From an uncultured Steroidobacter sp. (GTDB lineage: Bacteria > Pseudomonadota > Gammaproteobacteria > Steroidobacterales > Steroidobacteraceae), in contig NZ_CALFXI010000051.1 in the NCBI RefSeq assembly GCF_937958065.1, forward strand, positions 73,015 to 137,014: 64,000 nucleotides of DNA, given 5' to 3'. The translations under genes were made by a program, and so were the position numbers. Under the pieces are notes generated by a model. That model saw only the letters and a list, made by a program, of their open reading frames with translations, was not told the DNA's origin and ran no database searches. Shown in pieces: positions 48,331-58,400 of the stretch; position 1 is the first letter of the stretch, and each line of letters starts with the position of its first letter.

Positions 48331-49241
48331 ACAAGGCGCGCCTGATTCTGGCTTTGATGGCCGCGGCATTCACATTGCCGGCGTCTGCAGCCACTTATAC
48401 GTTGGTCGTCGCTGGCCTGGGCGGCGAGCCGTCGTATGAACAAAAGTTTCGCGAGAATGCCGCCGCGGTCGCCGGCGCGGCTCAGAAAGCGGCGGGCAGC
48501 ACGGAGTACGTCATCTCGCTCAGCGGCGACGCGGCGCGGGCGGAGGCGGTGAGGCGCGAAATCAAGTCTCTCGCCGCGCGCATGAATTCGAACGATTCGG
48601 TGGTCGTCGTGCTTATCGGTCATGGCAGTTACGATGGCGAGAATTATCGATTGAATCTGCCCGGTCCCGATCTCACCGACAGCGATCTCGCGCGTCTGTT
48701 CGATGAATTCCCCGCCCGCGATCAGCTGATCATCAATGCCACCAGCGCCAGCGGCGCCGTGATCGAACGTTGGCAGAAGCCGAGACGGGTCGTGATCACT
48801 GCGACCAAGAACGGCGGCGAAAGAACTGCAACGCGCTTTGCGCAGTACTGGGCCCAGGCCGTCGCGTCGGACGCGGCGGACACCAACAAAGACCAGGTCG
48901 TCACCGCCGCCGAGGCCTATGCCTTCGCGACCAAACAGATCGAGGCCGCCTTCAAGGCCGAGACGGCCATGGCGACCGAGCACGCACGCATGGAAGGTGA
49001 CAACGCCGGCCGCTTCACCCTCGCCCGCCTCGGCGCCGATGAGTTGATGCCGGACAACCCCGAGGTCGCGGCGCTGTTGTCGCAGCGAGGCGCGATCGAG
49101 CGCGACCTGAATCACGTGAAGGAACAAAAGGCGTCGCTGCCGGATACCCAGTATTACGACCAGCTCGAAGAAGTGCTGGTGCGCCTGGCGCTGCTGCAAC
49201 GGGAGATCGACGCCAAAGCCGGTGGAGGCGCGACGCCATGA
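48327..49241 (+). CDS. Exported caspase/legumain-fold protein without the catalytic Cys
   Basis: A 304-residue protein with a signal peptide (LILALMAAAFTLPASA). A GTG at 48327 overlaps the upstream stop (GTGA); an ATG at 48315 is possible. The C13/C14-like core is SVVVVLIGHGSYDGENYRLNLPGPDLTDSDLARLFDEFPARDQLIINATSASG: the GHG histidine is kept, but the DxC/ACxSG nucleophile position reads NATSASG with Thr or Ser, so Cys-peptidase activity is doubtful. The C-terminal 130 residues are helical and charged (coiled-coil-like). Probably a periplasmic partner of the neighbouring HExxH protein. Confidence 0.8.
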   Translation: MNKARLILALMAAAFTLPASAATYTLVVAGLGGEPSYEQKFRENAAAVAGAAQKAAGSTEYVISLSGDAARAEAVRREIKSLAARMNSNDSVVVVLIGHGSYDGENYRLNLPGPDLTDSDLARLFDEFPARDQLIINATSASGAVIERWQKPRRVVITATKNGGERTATRFAQYWAQAVASDAADTNKDQVVTAAEAYAFATKQIEAAFKAETAMATEHARMEGDNAGRFTLARLGADELMPDNPEVAALLSQRGAIERDLNHVKEQKASLPDTQYYDQLEEVLVRLALLQREIDAKAGGGATP

Positions 49242-51493
49242 TGACCCGCACTGCCACTTTGGTGTTGCTGCTGCTTGCCGCGACGGCGGGTGCGCAATCC
49301 ATTGACTACGATCCGCGCCGCCCGGTCGAGCTGCGACCGTGCGACGAGCATCGATATCACGGTCGCACCGAGCAGGCGCGCACCTGCTACGCGAAACTGC
49401 TGGAGTCGCCAACGCCCATCGTGCAAGCCGAAGCCGCCTGGGCGGTAGGTGACATCCAGCGCGCCAATCAGATTTTCCGCGACACCGTGCAGAACAACGA
49501 GCGAGCGGTGCAGCCCCGGGTGCGATGGGGCCGTCTGTATCTTCAGACCCACCAGTACTCCGACGCTGTCGAACTGTTCGGTGAAGCGCTCAAGGCGTTT
49601 CCCAACGACGTGCATGCCAAGCTCGGCCTCGCGAGCGTGTTTGCCGAGCGCTTCGAAGGACAGGCACGACCGCTGATCGAGGACGCCCTGAAGCAGGATG
49701 GCGACTTGATCGAAGCGCACCTGCTCACCGCGTCGATGGACCTGGAAGAAGGTCAGCTGGACGATGCGGACAAGGCGCTGGACCGCGCCATGCGCATCGT
49801 CAACAAGGAAAAGCTGCCGCCGCTCGAGGTCTATACGCTGCGCGCGTCGCTGGAGATGTCACGCGGCGGCAATCCCGAGCCCTGGATCAAGCGCATTCTC
49901 GATTACAACCCGCGCTACGGCGCCATGTATCAGCAGCTGGCCCACTTCGAAATCATGCGGCGTCGTTATAAAGAGGCGACCGTGCTGTTGCGACGGGCGG
50001 TCGAAGTGCAGCCGGATCTGTGGGCTGCGCACGCCGAGCTGGGCTCGAACCTGCTGCGACTCGGTAACGTCGAAGAAGCGCGCACCCACCTGGAGGCCGC
50101 CTACTCCGGCGATCCGTACAGCCCGACGACGGTGAACTCGCTGCGCCTGCTGGATCGGATCAACGACTTCTCGATCAGCGAGGACCCGGTCGTGATCGGC
50201 CAGGACACTTATCAAGTCCGGCTGCGGCTGCACAAGAAAGAGTCCGAAGTGCTGCGGCCGTACGTGCTGGACCTCACCAGCCGCAGTATCCAGAGCTTTT
50301 CGCAGCGCTACGGTTTCAAGCCTCGCGAGCCGGTGACCGTCGAGCTGTATCCGGATCATGATGACTTCGCGGTGCGCGTAGCCGCGCTGCCCGGCATCGG
50401 TCTGCTCGGAGTCACCTTTGGATACGTGGTCGCGATGGACAGCCCTTCGAGCCGCCCGACCAACGAGTTTCATTGGGGCAGCACGCTGTGGCACGAGATG
50501 GCGCACGTGTTCACGCTGGAAGTGACCGACCATTACGTGCCGCGCTGGTTGAGCGAAGGCATTTCGGTGTTCGAGGAGTGGCGCACGGGTCCGACGCCGG
50601 GCGTGGCGGTGCCGCCGGAAGCCATCGCCGCGCTGGAAAAGAAACAATTCCTGCCGGTCGCCGACCTGGACTCCGGCTTCATTCGGCCGAGTTATCCCGG
50701 TCAGGTGCAGGTGTCGTACATGCAGTCGGGCCTGGTGTGTCTGTTCATCGAGCAGCGCTGGGGCTTCGAGCAACTCGGCGCGCTGCTCCGGCAGTTCGAC
50801 GGCAAGCGCACCACGGCGCAGGCCATCGAAGTGACGTTCAAGATTGCACCGGCGGCGTTCGACAAGGAGTTCGATGCGTTCGTACGCACCCGCTTCGCGA
50901 ATGTGCTCGCGAATTTCGAGGAGTGGCAGCAGAAAACGCAGGCGGCCCGCCAGGCCATTCAGAAAGAACGTTGGGCGGATGCGATTGAACCGGCGCGTCG
51001 CGCGGTCGCGCTGTATCCGGAGCATGTCGGCGGCGACAGCCCGCACTTGATGCTCGCCAAGGCGCTCGACAAGTTGAATCGGCGCGCCGACGCCATCGTT
51101 GCGTTGGAGGAGTACCGCCGCGCCGGCGGTTGGGATCCGACCGCCCTGCGCCAGCTGGCTCGCTGGCTGGATGAAGCCGGTCGCGCGCCAGAAGCGACGG
51201 AGCTGATGGTCTCGCTCAACTACTCCGATCCGCTGAATGCCGAAGTGCACTCGCAGCTCGGCGAGCGCTTGTTGACCGCCGGCCGTAACGAAGAAGCATT
51301 GCGCGAGTTCCAGGCGCTGCTCGCGCTGAATACGCTGGATGAAGCGCCGGCCCACTATGGAATAGCGCGCGCCTTGCGTGAATTGGGTGACAAGGCCGGC
51401 AGTCGCCGTCATCTGCTGGACGCGCTCGCCACGGCGCCGCACTTCAAGCCGGCGCAGGCTCTGCTGCTGAAAATGATCGAGGAGCGTACTTGA
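49238..51493 (+). CDS. TPR protein with a gluzincin (HExxH) peptidase domain
   Basis: A 751-residue exported protein (signal peptide about 1-19, LVLLLLAATAGAQS). TPR-like helical repeats fill about 30-290 and again about 560-745. Between them lies a peptidase-MA-like domain with LWHEMAHVFTLEVTDHYVPRWLSEGISVFEEWR (HEMAH about 419-423 and the third-ligand Glu in WLSEG). It starts in an ATGA overlap with the caspase-fold gene; the MoxR ATG overlaps its last stop base. Confidence 0.85.
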   Translation: MMTRTATLVLLLLAATAGAQSIDYDPRRPVELRPCDEHRYHGRTEQARTCYAKLLESPTPIVQAEAAWAVGDIQRANQIFRDTVQNNERAVQPRVRWGRLYLQTHQYSDAVELFGEALKAFPNDVHAKLGLASVFAERFEGQARPLIEDALKQDGDLIEAHLLTASMDLEEGQLDDADKALDRAMRIVNKEKLPPLEVYTLRASLEMSRGGNPEPWIKRILDYNPRYGAMYQQLAHFEIMRRRYKEATVLLRRAVEVQPDLWAAHAELGSNLLRLGNVEEARTHLEAAYSGDPYSPTTVNSLRLLDRINDFSISEDPVVIGQDTYQVRLRLHKKESEVLRPYVLDLTSRSIQSFSQRYGFKPREPVTVELYPDHDDFAVRVAALPGIGLLGVTFGYVVAMDSPSSRPTNEFHWGSTLWHEMAHVFTLEVTDHYVPRWLSEGISVFEEWRTGPTPGVAVPPEAIAALEKKQFLPVADLDSGFIRPSYPGQVQVSYMQSGLVCLFIEQRWGFEQLGALLRQFDGKRTTAQAIEVTFKIAPAAFDKEFDAFVRTRFANVLANFEEWQQKTQAARQAIQKERWADAIEPARRAVALYPEHVGGDSPHLMLAKALDKLNRRADAIVALEEYRRAGGWDPTALRQLARWLDEAGRAPEATELMVSLNYSDPLNAEVHSQLGERLLTAGRNEEALREFQALLALNTLDEAPAHYGIARALRELGDKAGSRRHLLDALATAPHFKPAQALLLKMIEERT

Positions 51494-52494
51494 TGAACGA
51501 CGTCGTTGCGAGCGAGCAGGAGACTGCCGCGCTGGTCAACCTCTTCCGTGATCGCGTCGGCGCGATTCGCGACCAGGTCCGACGTGTGATCGTCGGTCAG
51601 GATGAAGTGGTCGACTATCTCCTGCTGACGCTGCTGGTCGGCGGTCATTGCCTGATCACCGGCATGCCGGGCACGGCAAAGACTTTGCTGGTGAAGACGC
51701 TGGCGACGGCGCTGGGCCTGTCCTTCAAGCGCATTCAGTTCACGCCGGACCTGATGCCGACCGACGTGACCGGCACCGACATCATCGAAGAGGACATCAC
51801 CACCGGCCACCGGCGCTGGACCTTCGTGCCGGGGCCGTTGTTCGCGAACGTGCTGCTGGCCGACGAAGTGAACCGTACGCCGCCCAAGACGCAGGCAGCG
51901 CTGCTCGAAGCCATGCAGGAACATTCAGTCACGGTGCGCGGTACGACGCACACGCTCGGCGAGCCGTTCTTCGTGCTCGCGACCCAGAACCCCATCGAGC
52001 TCGAAGGCACGTATCCGCTGCCGGAAGCCCAGCTCGACCGCTTCCTGTTCAACGTGCTGCTCGACTACCTGAGCGCCGAGGATGAAATGGAAGTCGTCGA
52101 CCGCAACACATCGCGATTGGAAGGACCCCAGCTGCGAGCGTGCACCAACGCCGAGGAGATCGTGAAATTTCAGTGGCTGGTGCGACAAGTGCCGCTGTCG
52201 ACGGAAGTCCGCCGGAAGGCGGTGGAATTGGTACGCGCCACCCGGCCGCGCGAAGCCAATGCTCCTGAATCGGTCCGTCGCTATGTTCGCTACGGCGCCA
52301 GCGTCCGCGCGACTCAGTTCCTGTGTCTCGCCGGCAAGGCGCGTGCATTGATGGAAGGTCGCTATCACGTGACCGAGGACGATTTGCGTGCGCTGGCATT
52401 GCCAGTGCTGCGTCATCGCGTGCTTACCAACTACCAGGCCGAGTCCGACGGCAGGAACGTCGACGAAGTGCTGCGAGAGGTCGTCGGGCGGTGA
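51493..52494 (+). CDS. MoxR-family AAA+ ATPase
   Basis: A 333-residue AAA+ protein: Walker A GMPGTAKTLLVKTLA (about 57-71), Walker B VLLADEVNRTPPKTQAALLEAMQEHSVTV (about 117-145), sensor 1 LATQNPIELEGTYPLPEAQLDRF and the C-terminal lid domain. MoxR ATPases act as chaperone-like activators for VWA-domain proteins. The ATG at 51493 shares its first base with the upstream stop. DUF58 follows with a GTGA overlap. Confidence 0.95.
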   Translation: MNDVVASEQETAALVNLFRDRVGAIRDQVRRVIVGQDEVVDYLLLTLLVGGHCLITGMPGTAKTLLVKTLATALGLSFKRIQFTPDLMPTDVTGTDIIEEDITTGHRRWTFVPGPLFANVLLADEVNRTPPKTQAALLEAMQEHSVTVRGTTHTLGEPFFVLATQNPIELEGTYPLPEAQLDRFLFNVLLDYLSAEDEMEVVDRNTSRLEGPQLRACTNAEEIVKFQWLVRQVPLSTEVRRKAVELVRATRPREANAPESVRRYVRYGASVRATQFLCLAGKARALMEGRYHVTEDDLRALALPVLRHRVLTNYQAESDGRNVDEVLREVVGR

Positions 52495-53390
52495 GCGTTG
52501 CAGCCTCCAATCGCCTGCTGCCGCCGGAAACCCTGGCGGGACTTGCGAATCTGGAATTGATCGCACGCACGGCCGTGGAAGGCTTCCTCACCGGCCTGCA
52601 TCGCTCTCCGCATTACGGGTTCAGCCAGGAGTTCAAGGAATATCGAGCGTATGTGGAGGGCGACGATCCTCGCTTCGTCGATTGGAATGTGTTCGCTCGC
52701 ACCGAGCGCACGTATATCCGACGCTTCGAAGGCGAGACCAACACGCGCTTGATGATCTTGCTGGATGCGAGCGCCTCGATGGGCTACGGCTCGCACTCGA
52801 TCACCAAGCTTCAGTACGGCAAATTCCTGGCGGCCGCGCTGGCTTACCTCGCCGCGCGTCAGCACGACCCCGTCGGGCTCATCGTGTTCGACGAGCAGGT
52901 GCGAACCTTCCGCCCGGCGACCAGCCGTGCGGGTAGCCTGACTGCAATGATCCACGCGATCGACGCGGTGACGCCCGGCAACGGCACCGACCTGGAAGCG
53001 TGTTTCCAACGCTTCGGCGAACATCTGTCGCGTCGTGGCCTGGTGGCAGTGATCTCGGATCTGTATTGCGATCCGGCGGCCATGAGTCGCGCCGTGCAGC
53101 CGCTCGCGTATCGCGGTCACGACATCATGCTGTTCCAGCTGCTCGATCCCCAGGAAATGCGGCCGAACTGGCGCGAGTCGGTGCTGCTGAAAGACGTCGA
53201 GACGCAGCGCACGCTGAACGTCTCACCCGAATACCTGGCCGGCGAATATCAGCAGCGGCTCGATGATCATCTGCAGTCGTTGCGGCGTGCCGCCGCCAAC
53301 GTCGGCGCGCATCAGTTGTTGATCACCACGGACGAGCCTCTCGACAGCGCACTCCGGCGCTACTTGCTGCTCAGGGAAGGCCGGACGTAA
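52491..53390 (+). CDS. DUF58 VWA-like domain protein
   Basis: A 299-residue cytoplasmic protein with the DUF58 block FLTGLHRSPHYGFSQEFKEYRAYVEGDDPRFVDWNVFARTERTYIRRFEGETN (about 28-80) followed by a VWA-like domain, LMILLDASASMGYGS (about 83-97). GTG start overlapping the moxR stop. DUF58 proteins are the usual partner of MoxR ATPases. Confidence 0.93.
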   Translation: MSVAASNRLLPPETLAGLANLELIARTAVEGFLTGLHRSPHYGFSQEFKEYRAYVEGDDPRFVDWNVFARTERTYIRRFEGETNTRLMILLDASASMGYGSHSITKLQYGKFLAAALAYLAARQHDPVGLIVFDEQVRTFRPATSRAGSLTAMIHAIDAVTPGNGTDLEACFQRFGEHLSRRGLVAVISDLYCDPAAMSRAVQPLAYRGHDIMLFQLLDPQEMRPNWRESVLLKDVETQRTLNVSPEYLAGEYQQRLDDHLQSLRRAAANVGAHQLLITTDEPLDSALRRYLLLREGRT

Positions 53391-53392
53391 TC

Positions 53393-55471
53393 ATGTTTCT
53401 CGCGCCCGCACTGTTGCTCGGACTGCTCGCCATCGGCATACCGCTATGGCTGCATCGAGTGGCGCGTGCCAATCCCACACAGCATCAGTTCGCATCCCTC
53501 ATGCTGCTGGAAGCGAGCGAGACGCAGCGCACCGCGAAGCGGACGCTGCGCTACTGGCTGCTGTTGATTACTCGCATCCTGTTGCTGATCGCGCTGGTGC
53601 TGGCGTTTGCCGGCCCGTTGCTGACGGCACGCATGGTGCCGCAGCCGAATGCCAACGCGCAGCTGCATGCGATTCTCATCGATTCATCCCTTTCCATGCA
53701 GCACAAGGGCCGCTGGGAGCGCGCGCTGGCCGAGGCGGAAAGCGTCATCTCCGCACTGCCCTCGTCGGATCGAGTGATGTTGCTGACTGGCTCGGGTCAT
53801 CGCGTCGCGGTCGTAAACCCGAGCACGCCGGCGGGAAATGCCGGCGCCGTGCGCGCGTCGTTGCGGAATCTGAAACCGGGCATCGAGCGGCTCGACTATG
53901 GCTTCGCGATGAGCACCGCCAATTCCTGGCTCGGCTCGCCGCGGCCCAAGGTCGTGCTGCATTTGATCTCGGACATGCAACGTAGCGCCGCGCCGTTGCG
54001 CTTTGCCGATCTGCAATTGCCCGCCCAGACCCAGCTGGTGATGCACGACGTGGGCGAGGGTCCCGCCGGCAACGTCTATGTCGCGAGCGCCGGGATGCTG
54101 CCGCTCGATACGCATTCGCTGCAAGCAACGGTCGGCAGTTCCGTCACCGAGTCTCAGCAGCGCGACGTGATCCTTCGTGTCGATGACAAAGAGGTCGCCA
54201 GGAAAACCGTGACGCTCGCCGCGGCCGCAGCTCAGCCCGAGATCGTCGCGGGCGAAGGCGGCACGGCGCACGAAGCCAACCTGTCGATGCAGCCGGTGTT
54301 GCGGACCGCTCGTGGCAATAGCGCGTCGTTCACGAAAGTCACCTTCAACGACCTGAATCTCACTGCCGGCGCGCATCGGATCGAAGTGGTGCTCGAGCCC
54401 GCCGACGACTTGCCGCAGGACGATCGTTTCTTTTCGGTCATCGAGCAGTCGGATCCAGCGGCATTGCTGATCTCGCGGGATGCCGAGTCGGATGACACGG
54501 CTTACTTCGGGGCGGCGATTGGCGCTTTGTCCGCGCCCAGACTCAAAATCGAGCAGCGCGTCGCCAACTCCATGGACTCGGGCGCGCTCGGCAAGTATTC
54601 GTTGATCGTCATTTCCGATCCGAGCGCCTTGTCGAACGCCGCGGCACGGCGCGTTCATTCTTATGTGGCAGCCGGCGGTGCCGCGCTCGTTACGCTCGGC
54701 GAAGGCGAGGACAAGAACGATCCGCTGCTCGGCGACCTGCGCAGCGGCGAGGTGAGGAACCGGACCGGCAAGGTCGGTGATGTCGCGAGCACCCATCCGG
54801 TGCTGCGCGAGGCCGCCGATTGGAACCGGGTGCGATTTTTCCGACAGCGTGCGATCCAACCGACCGCCGCCGATCAGACCCTGATTGCGCTCGACGATGG
54901 CACGCCGCTGCTGATGGAGCGCACGCTGGGCGCCGGCCGGATGTTGATTCTCACCGTGCCGGTCGACCGGCGCTGGAGCGATCTCGCCATTCATCCGCTG
55001 TTCGTTCATTTCATCGGCGCGGCGGCCACTTACCTGACCCAGGCGGAGGCAGTCACCAGCCACGCGCTGGTCGGCTCCACTGTCACCACCGGATTGACCG
55101 CGGGCGGCGGCGGGCAGATATTCGATCCACAGGGCCGGCGGGTGTTGGGGCTGGCGCAGAGTACGACCGACCGTCTGATTCCCGACCAGGCCGGGTTCTA
55201 CGAAATTCGCGGCAGTGAAGGCGCGCGCTGGCTGGCGGTGAACGTGGATACGCGTGAGTCGGACCTCACCCCGCTGCCCCCGGATTTCATCGCGCGCTGG
55301 CAGGCATTGCGTGCACAGGAACCGACGTCCGCGGTCGCCTCGGCGCCCACTCCCGAGGTCAAGCCGGAATCGCTGGGGCCCTGGCTGCTATGGTTGGCCG
55401 CCATCCTGCTGCTGGCGGAAACGCTGCTGGCGAATCGTCATCTGGCCATTCGTCGCGAGGTGCCGAAATGA
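53393..55471 (+). CDS. BatA-type N-terminal and VWA-like membrane protein
   Basis: A 692-residue protein with the BatA N-terminal layout: helix about 3-21, APTQHQF-like cytoplasmic loop with TAKRTLRYWLLLITRILLLIALVLAFAGPLL (second helix about 55-78), then a VWA-like domain from AILIDSSLSMQHKGRW (about 92). A GATase-like middle and one C-terminal helix (about 662-682). Starts 2 bp after the DUF58 stop and overlaps the DUF4175 gene (ATGA). Confidence 0.9.
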   Translation: MFLAPALLLGLLAIGIPLWLHRVARANPTQHQFASLMLLEASETQRTAKRTLRYWLLLITRILLLIALVLAFAGPLLTARMVPQPNANAQLHAILIDSSLSMQHKGRWERALAEAESVISALPSSDRVMLLTGSGHRVAVVNPSTPAGNAGAVRASLRNLKPGIERLDYGFAMSTANSWLGSPRPKVVLHLISDMQRSAAPLRFADLQLPAQTQLVMHDVGEGPAGNVYVASAGMLPLDTHSLQATVGSSVTESQQRDVILRVDDKEVARKTVTLAAAAAQPEIVAGEGGTAHEANLSMQPVLRTARGNSASFTKVTFNDLNLTAGAHRIEVVLEPADDLPQDDRFFSVIEQSDPAALLISRDAESDDTAYFGAAIGALSAPRLKIEQRVANSMDSGALGKYSLIVISDPSALSNAAARRVHSYVAAGGAALVTLGEGEDKNDPLLGDLRSGEVRNRTGKVGDVASTHPVLREAADWNRVRFFRQRAIQPTAADQTLIALDDGTPLLMERTLGAGRMLILTVPVDRRWSDLAIHPLFVHFIGAAATYLTQAEAVTSHALVGSTVTTGLTAGGGGQIFDPQGRRVLGLAQSTTDRLIPDQAGFYEIRGSEGARWLAVNVDTRESDLTPLPPDFIARWQALRAQEPTSAVASAPTPEVKPESLGPWLLWLAAILLLAETLLANRHLAIRREVPK

Positions 55472-58400
55472 CCTCACGTGAACGACTCGAAAGCTACCTG
55501 GCCGAGCTGCGCAGTCGGCTGCGCGCACATATATATCTGCGTGCGGGCGCAGTCGGCGCGGCTGGCACGCTGCTGCTGACCGCTGCCGCCGTCTGGCTGT
55601 TCAATCGCGAAGGCTTTGCTGCCTCGATTGCAATCTCCGCTCGCGTCGCTCTCGTGGTGTTGCTGCTGCTGGTCGCCCTGCTTCTGCTATGGCTGCCGCT
55701 GCGGCGGCTGAAGCGGGACGACGGCTCGCAAGTCTTCGAGCAGCACCTGCCCGAAGAGCGCGGCCGCATCCAGACCTATCTCGATAGCAGACGCCGTGAA
55801 GCTGAAGGACAGCGCTCGCCCCTGATCGAGCTGCTCGCCGCGGACGCCGCGGCGATCGCGGAGAAAACTCCACCGACGGCAATCGTTTCGCAGCGTCGTT
55901 TCATGCTTGCCGCTTCGATTGCTGCCGTCGCAGTGGTCGCGCTTGGTTTGATGCTGAGCGTCGGCCCCTCGTATTGGGGCTTCGGCAGCCGCCACTTGTT
56001 GTTGGGTGCGGACCTGCCGCGTCAAGCCATCGCGCTGAAGCGCGTGACGGTTCATCCCGGCAATGCGACCGTCCGACGCAACAGCGACGTGGCGATCGAA
56101 GCGACGGTCGAAGGCTTCCGGCCCGAGCAGACCCAGGTGTTCGTGCGCTTCGCCGATCAGGACAAATGGGAAGCGGCCCCCATGCGAGCGGCGGAAGCAG
56201 GCCAGTTCGATTTCAAACTGTATGCGGTCCGTGGCCCGCTCACCTATTACGTCGAGGCCGATGGCGTCCGCAGCGCCGAACACAACATTGGCGTCGTCGA
56301 TCTGCCGCGCATCCAGCGCGTGCGTTTGACGTATCAGTATCCGGAGTGGACCGGGCTGGAGACGATGACCGACGAGGAGTCGCGTGACATTCGCGCCGTG
56401 TCGGGCACGGATGTCAAAGTCGAAGTATTCGCCGACGCGCCCCTCGACGCTCCCGCATTGATCGTCGACGGCCAGAGCCAGGAGCTGGAGCAGGCCGGTA
56501 ACGCCAATGTCGGCACCATCGCCGTCAATGAGCCGGGCAAGTACCAGATCGGCGCGCGCGTGGCGAACGAGTTCGTGGCGCTGAGCGACGAGTACAACAT
56601 CGAAATCGTCGCCGACGAAAAGCCCACCATCGAGATCCGCAAGCCCGGCCGCGACTGGCGCGCCACCAGCATCGAAGAAGTGCCGGTGCACATCAAGGCC
56701 GAAGACGACTTCAAGCTGCGCGATGTTTCCTTGCTCTACTCCGTCAACGGCGGCGAGTGGCAGAAGATGCCGGTCGGCGGCGGCGTGAAGAGCAGCGAGA
56801 AAGAATCGCTGCTGAGCATGGAAGAGCTGGGCGAGAAGGCCGCCGGATCGCAGCGGCTGGTGCCCGGTGACCTGGTGTCGTACTACGCCGTCGCAAGGGA
56901 TCGCAAACAGACCGTGCAGACCGATCTGTTCATGGTGCAGGTCCAGCCGTTCGAACGGACCTTCAAGCAGGGCGGCGGCAGTGGCGGCGGCGGTGGCGGC
57001 ATGGGCGACGAGCAGGGCGCGATTTCCGAACGCCAGCGCGAGATCCTGCTGGCTACCTGGAATTTGCAGCGGAGCGATGAGCGCAACAACCGCACTCGCG
57101 AACAACTGGAAGACAGCGCGCGGATGCTGGCCGAGTTCCAGACGACCCTGTCGACACAAGCTCGCACCCTGGCGCAAAGAACGCGCGCACGCATGGATGT
57201 GGAGTCGGACGAGCGGGTAAAGACGTTCGTCGAAAGCCTCGAGCGCGCGGCGGGATTGATGGAGCCCGCGGCGGGACATTTGTCGGCGTTCCGTTTGCAG
57301 GACGCGGTCACGCCCGAACAACAGGCGCTGCAACAGCTGCTGCGCGCTGAGTCGGCCTTCCGTGAAGTGCAAGTGTCCATGCAACAGGATGGCGGCGGTG
57401 AAGGCTCGCAGGCGGCTCGCAACTTCAGCGAGATGTTCGAGCTGGAGATGGACGTCGAAAAGAGCCAGTACGAAAGCGAATCGCAGCTCAAACAGCAGAA
57501 TACCCAGGCGGAGCTGAGCGAGGCGGTCCGCAAGCTGAAGGAGCTGGCCGAGCGCCAGGAGAAGCTCGCGGAACAGCAGCGCAACGCCCAGGCTTTGCAG
57601 GAGCAGCGCTGGCAGCAGGAGCAGCTGCGGCGGGAGGCGGAAGATCTGCGCCGCCGGCTCAATGAGCTGAATCGCCAGCAGCAGTCGTCGCAACAGCAGC
57701 AGGCCAACAACTCGCGGCAGGGACAGAGCGGTTCCAGCGGCTCGAACTCGTCCAGCTCGGGGAGCAAAGGTCAGCGCAGCAGCGACAGCAACTCACAGGA
57801 GCGCTCGCAGGTCGAACAGGCGCTGCAGTCCGTCGAGCAGGCACTCGACCAGATGCGCGCCGCCAATCAGAGCCAGGGCGAGAATTCATCGAACAGCGAG
57901 TCGGCCAAGGCGGCGAGCAAACATCTGCGCCAGGCGTTGAAGCAGATCGATCAGCCCGACGCCTCGCACCTGGACGAGGCGCTGGAGCGATTCGCCGAGC
58001 GCAGCGGCAAGATGCTGGAGGACCAGCGTCGCATCGAAAGCGAGCTGTACAAGGCGACGTCGCAGGCCAACGAATCGCCGTTCCGTGCCGGCAGTCGGGG
58101 CGGCCTGAGTCAGCGTGAGATCAGAGATCTGGTCGAGTCCAAGCAGCGCATGGCGTCGGAGCTTTCGGAGCTGCAAGGCGACATGCGCGGCGCCGTGCAC
58201 GAGCATCGCGGCAAAACGCCCAAGACCACGCAGCGTCTGAGCGAGATCGTGCGTGACATCGAAGGCTCCGATGTGATGTATCGGCTCAATCGCAGCGCCG
58301 CCGAGATCTACTATGGCCGCGCTCGCGAAGCCGCGCCGCGTGAAGGATTGATCACCGATGCGCTCGAAACGCTGGAGCGCGATCTTCGCGACGCGTCGGC

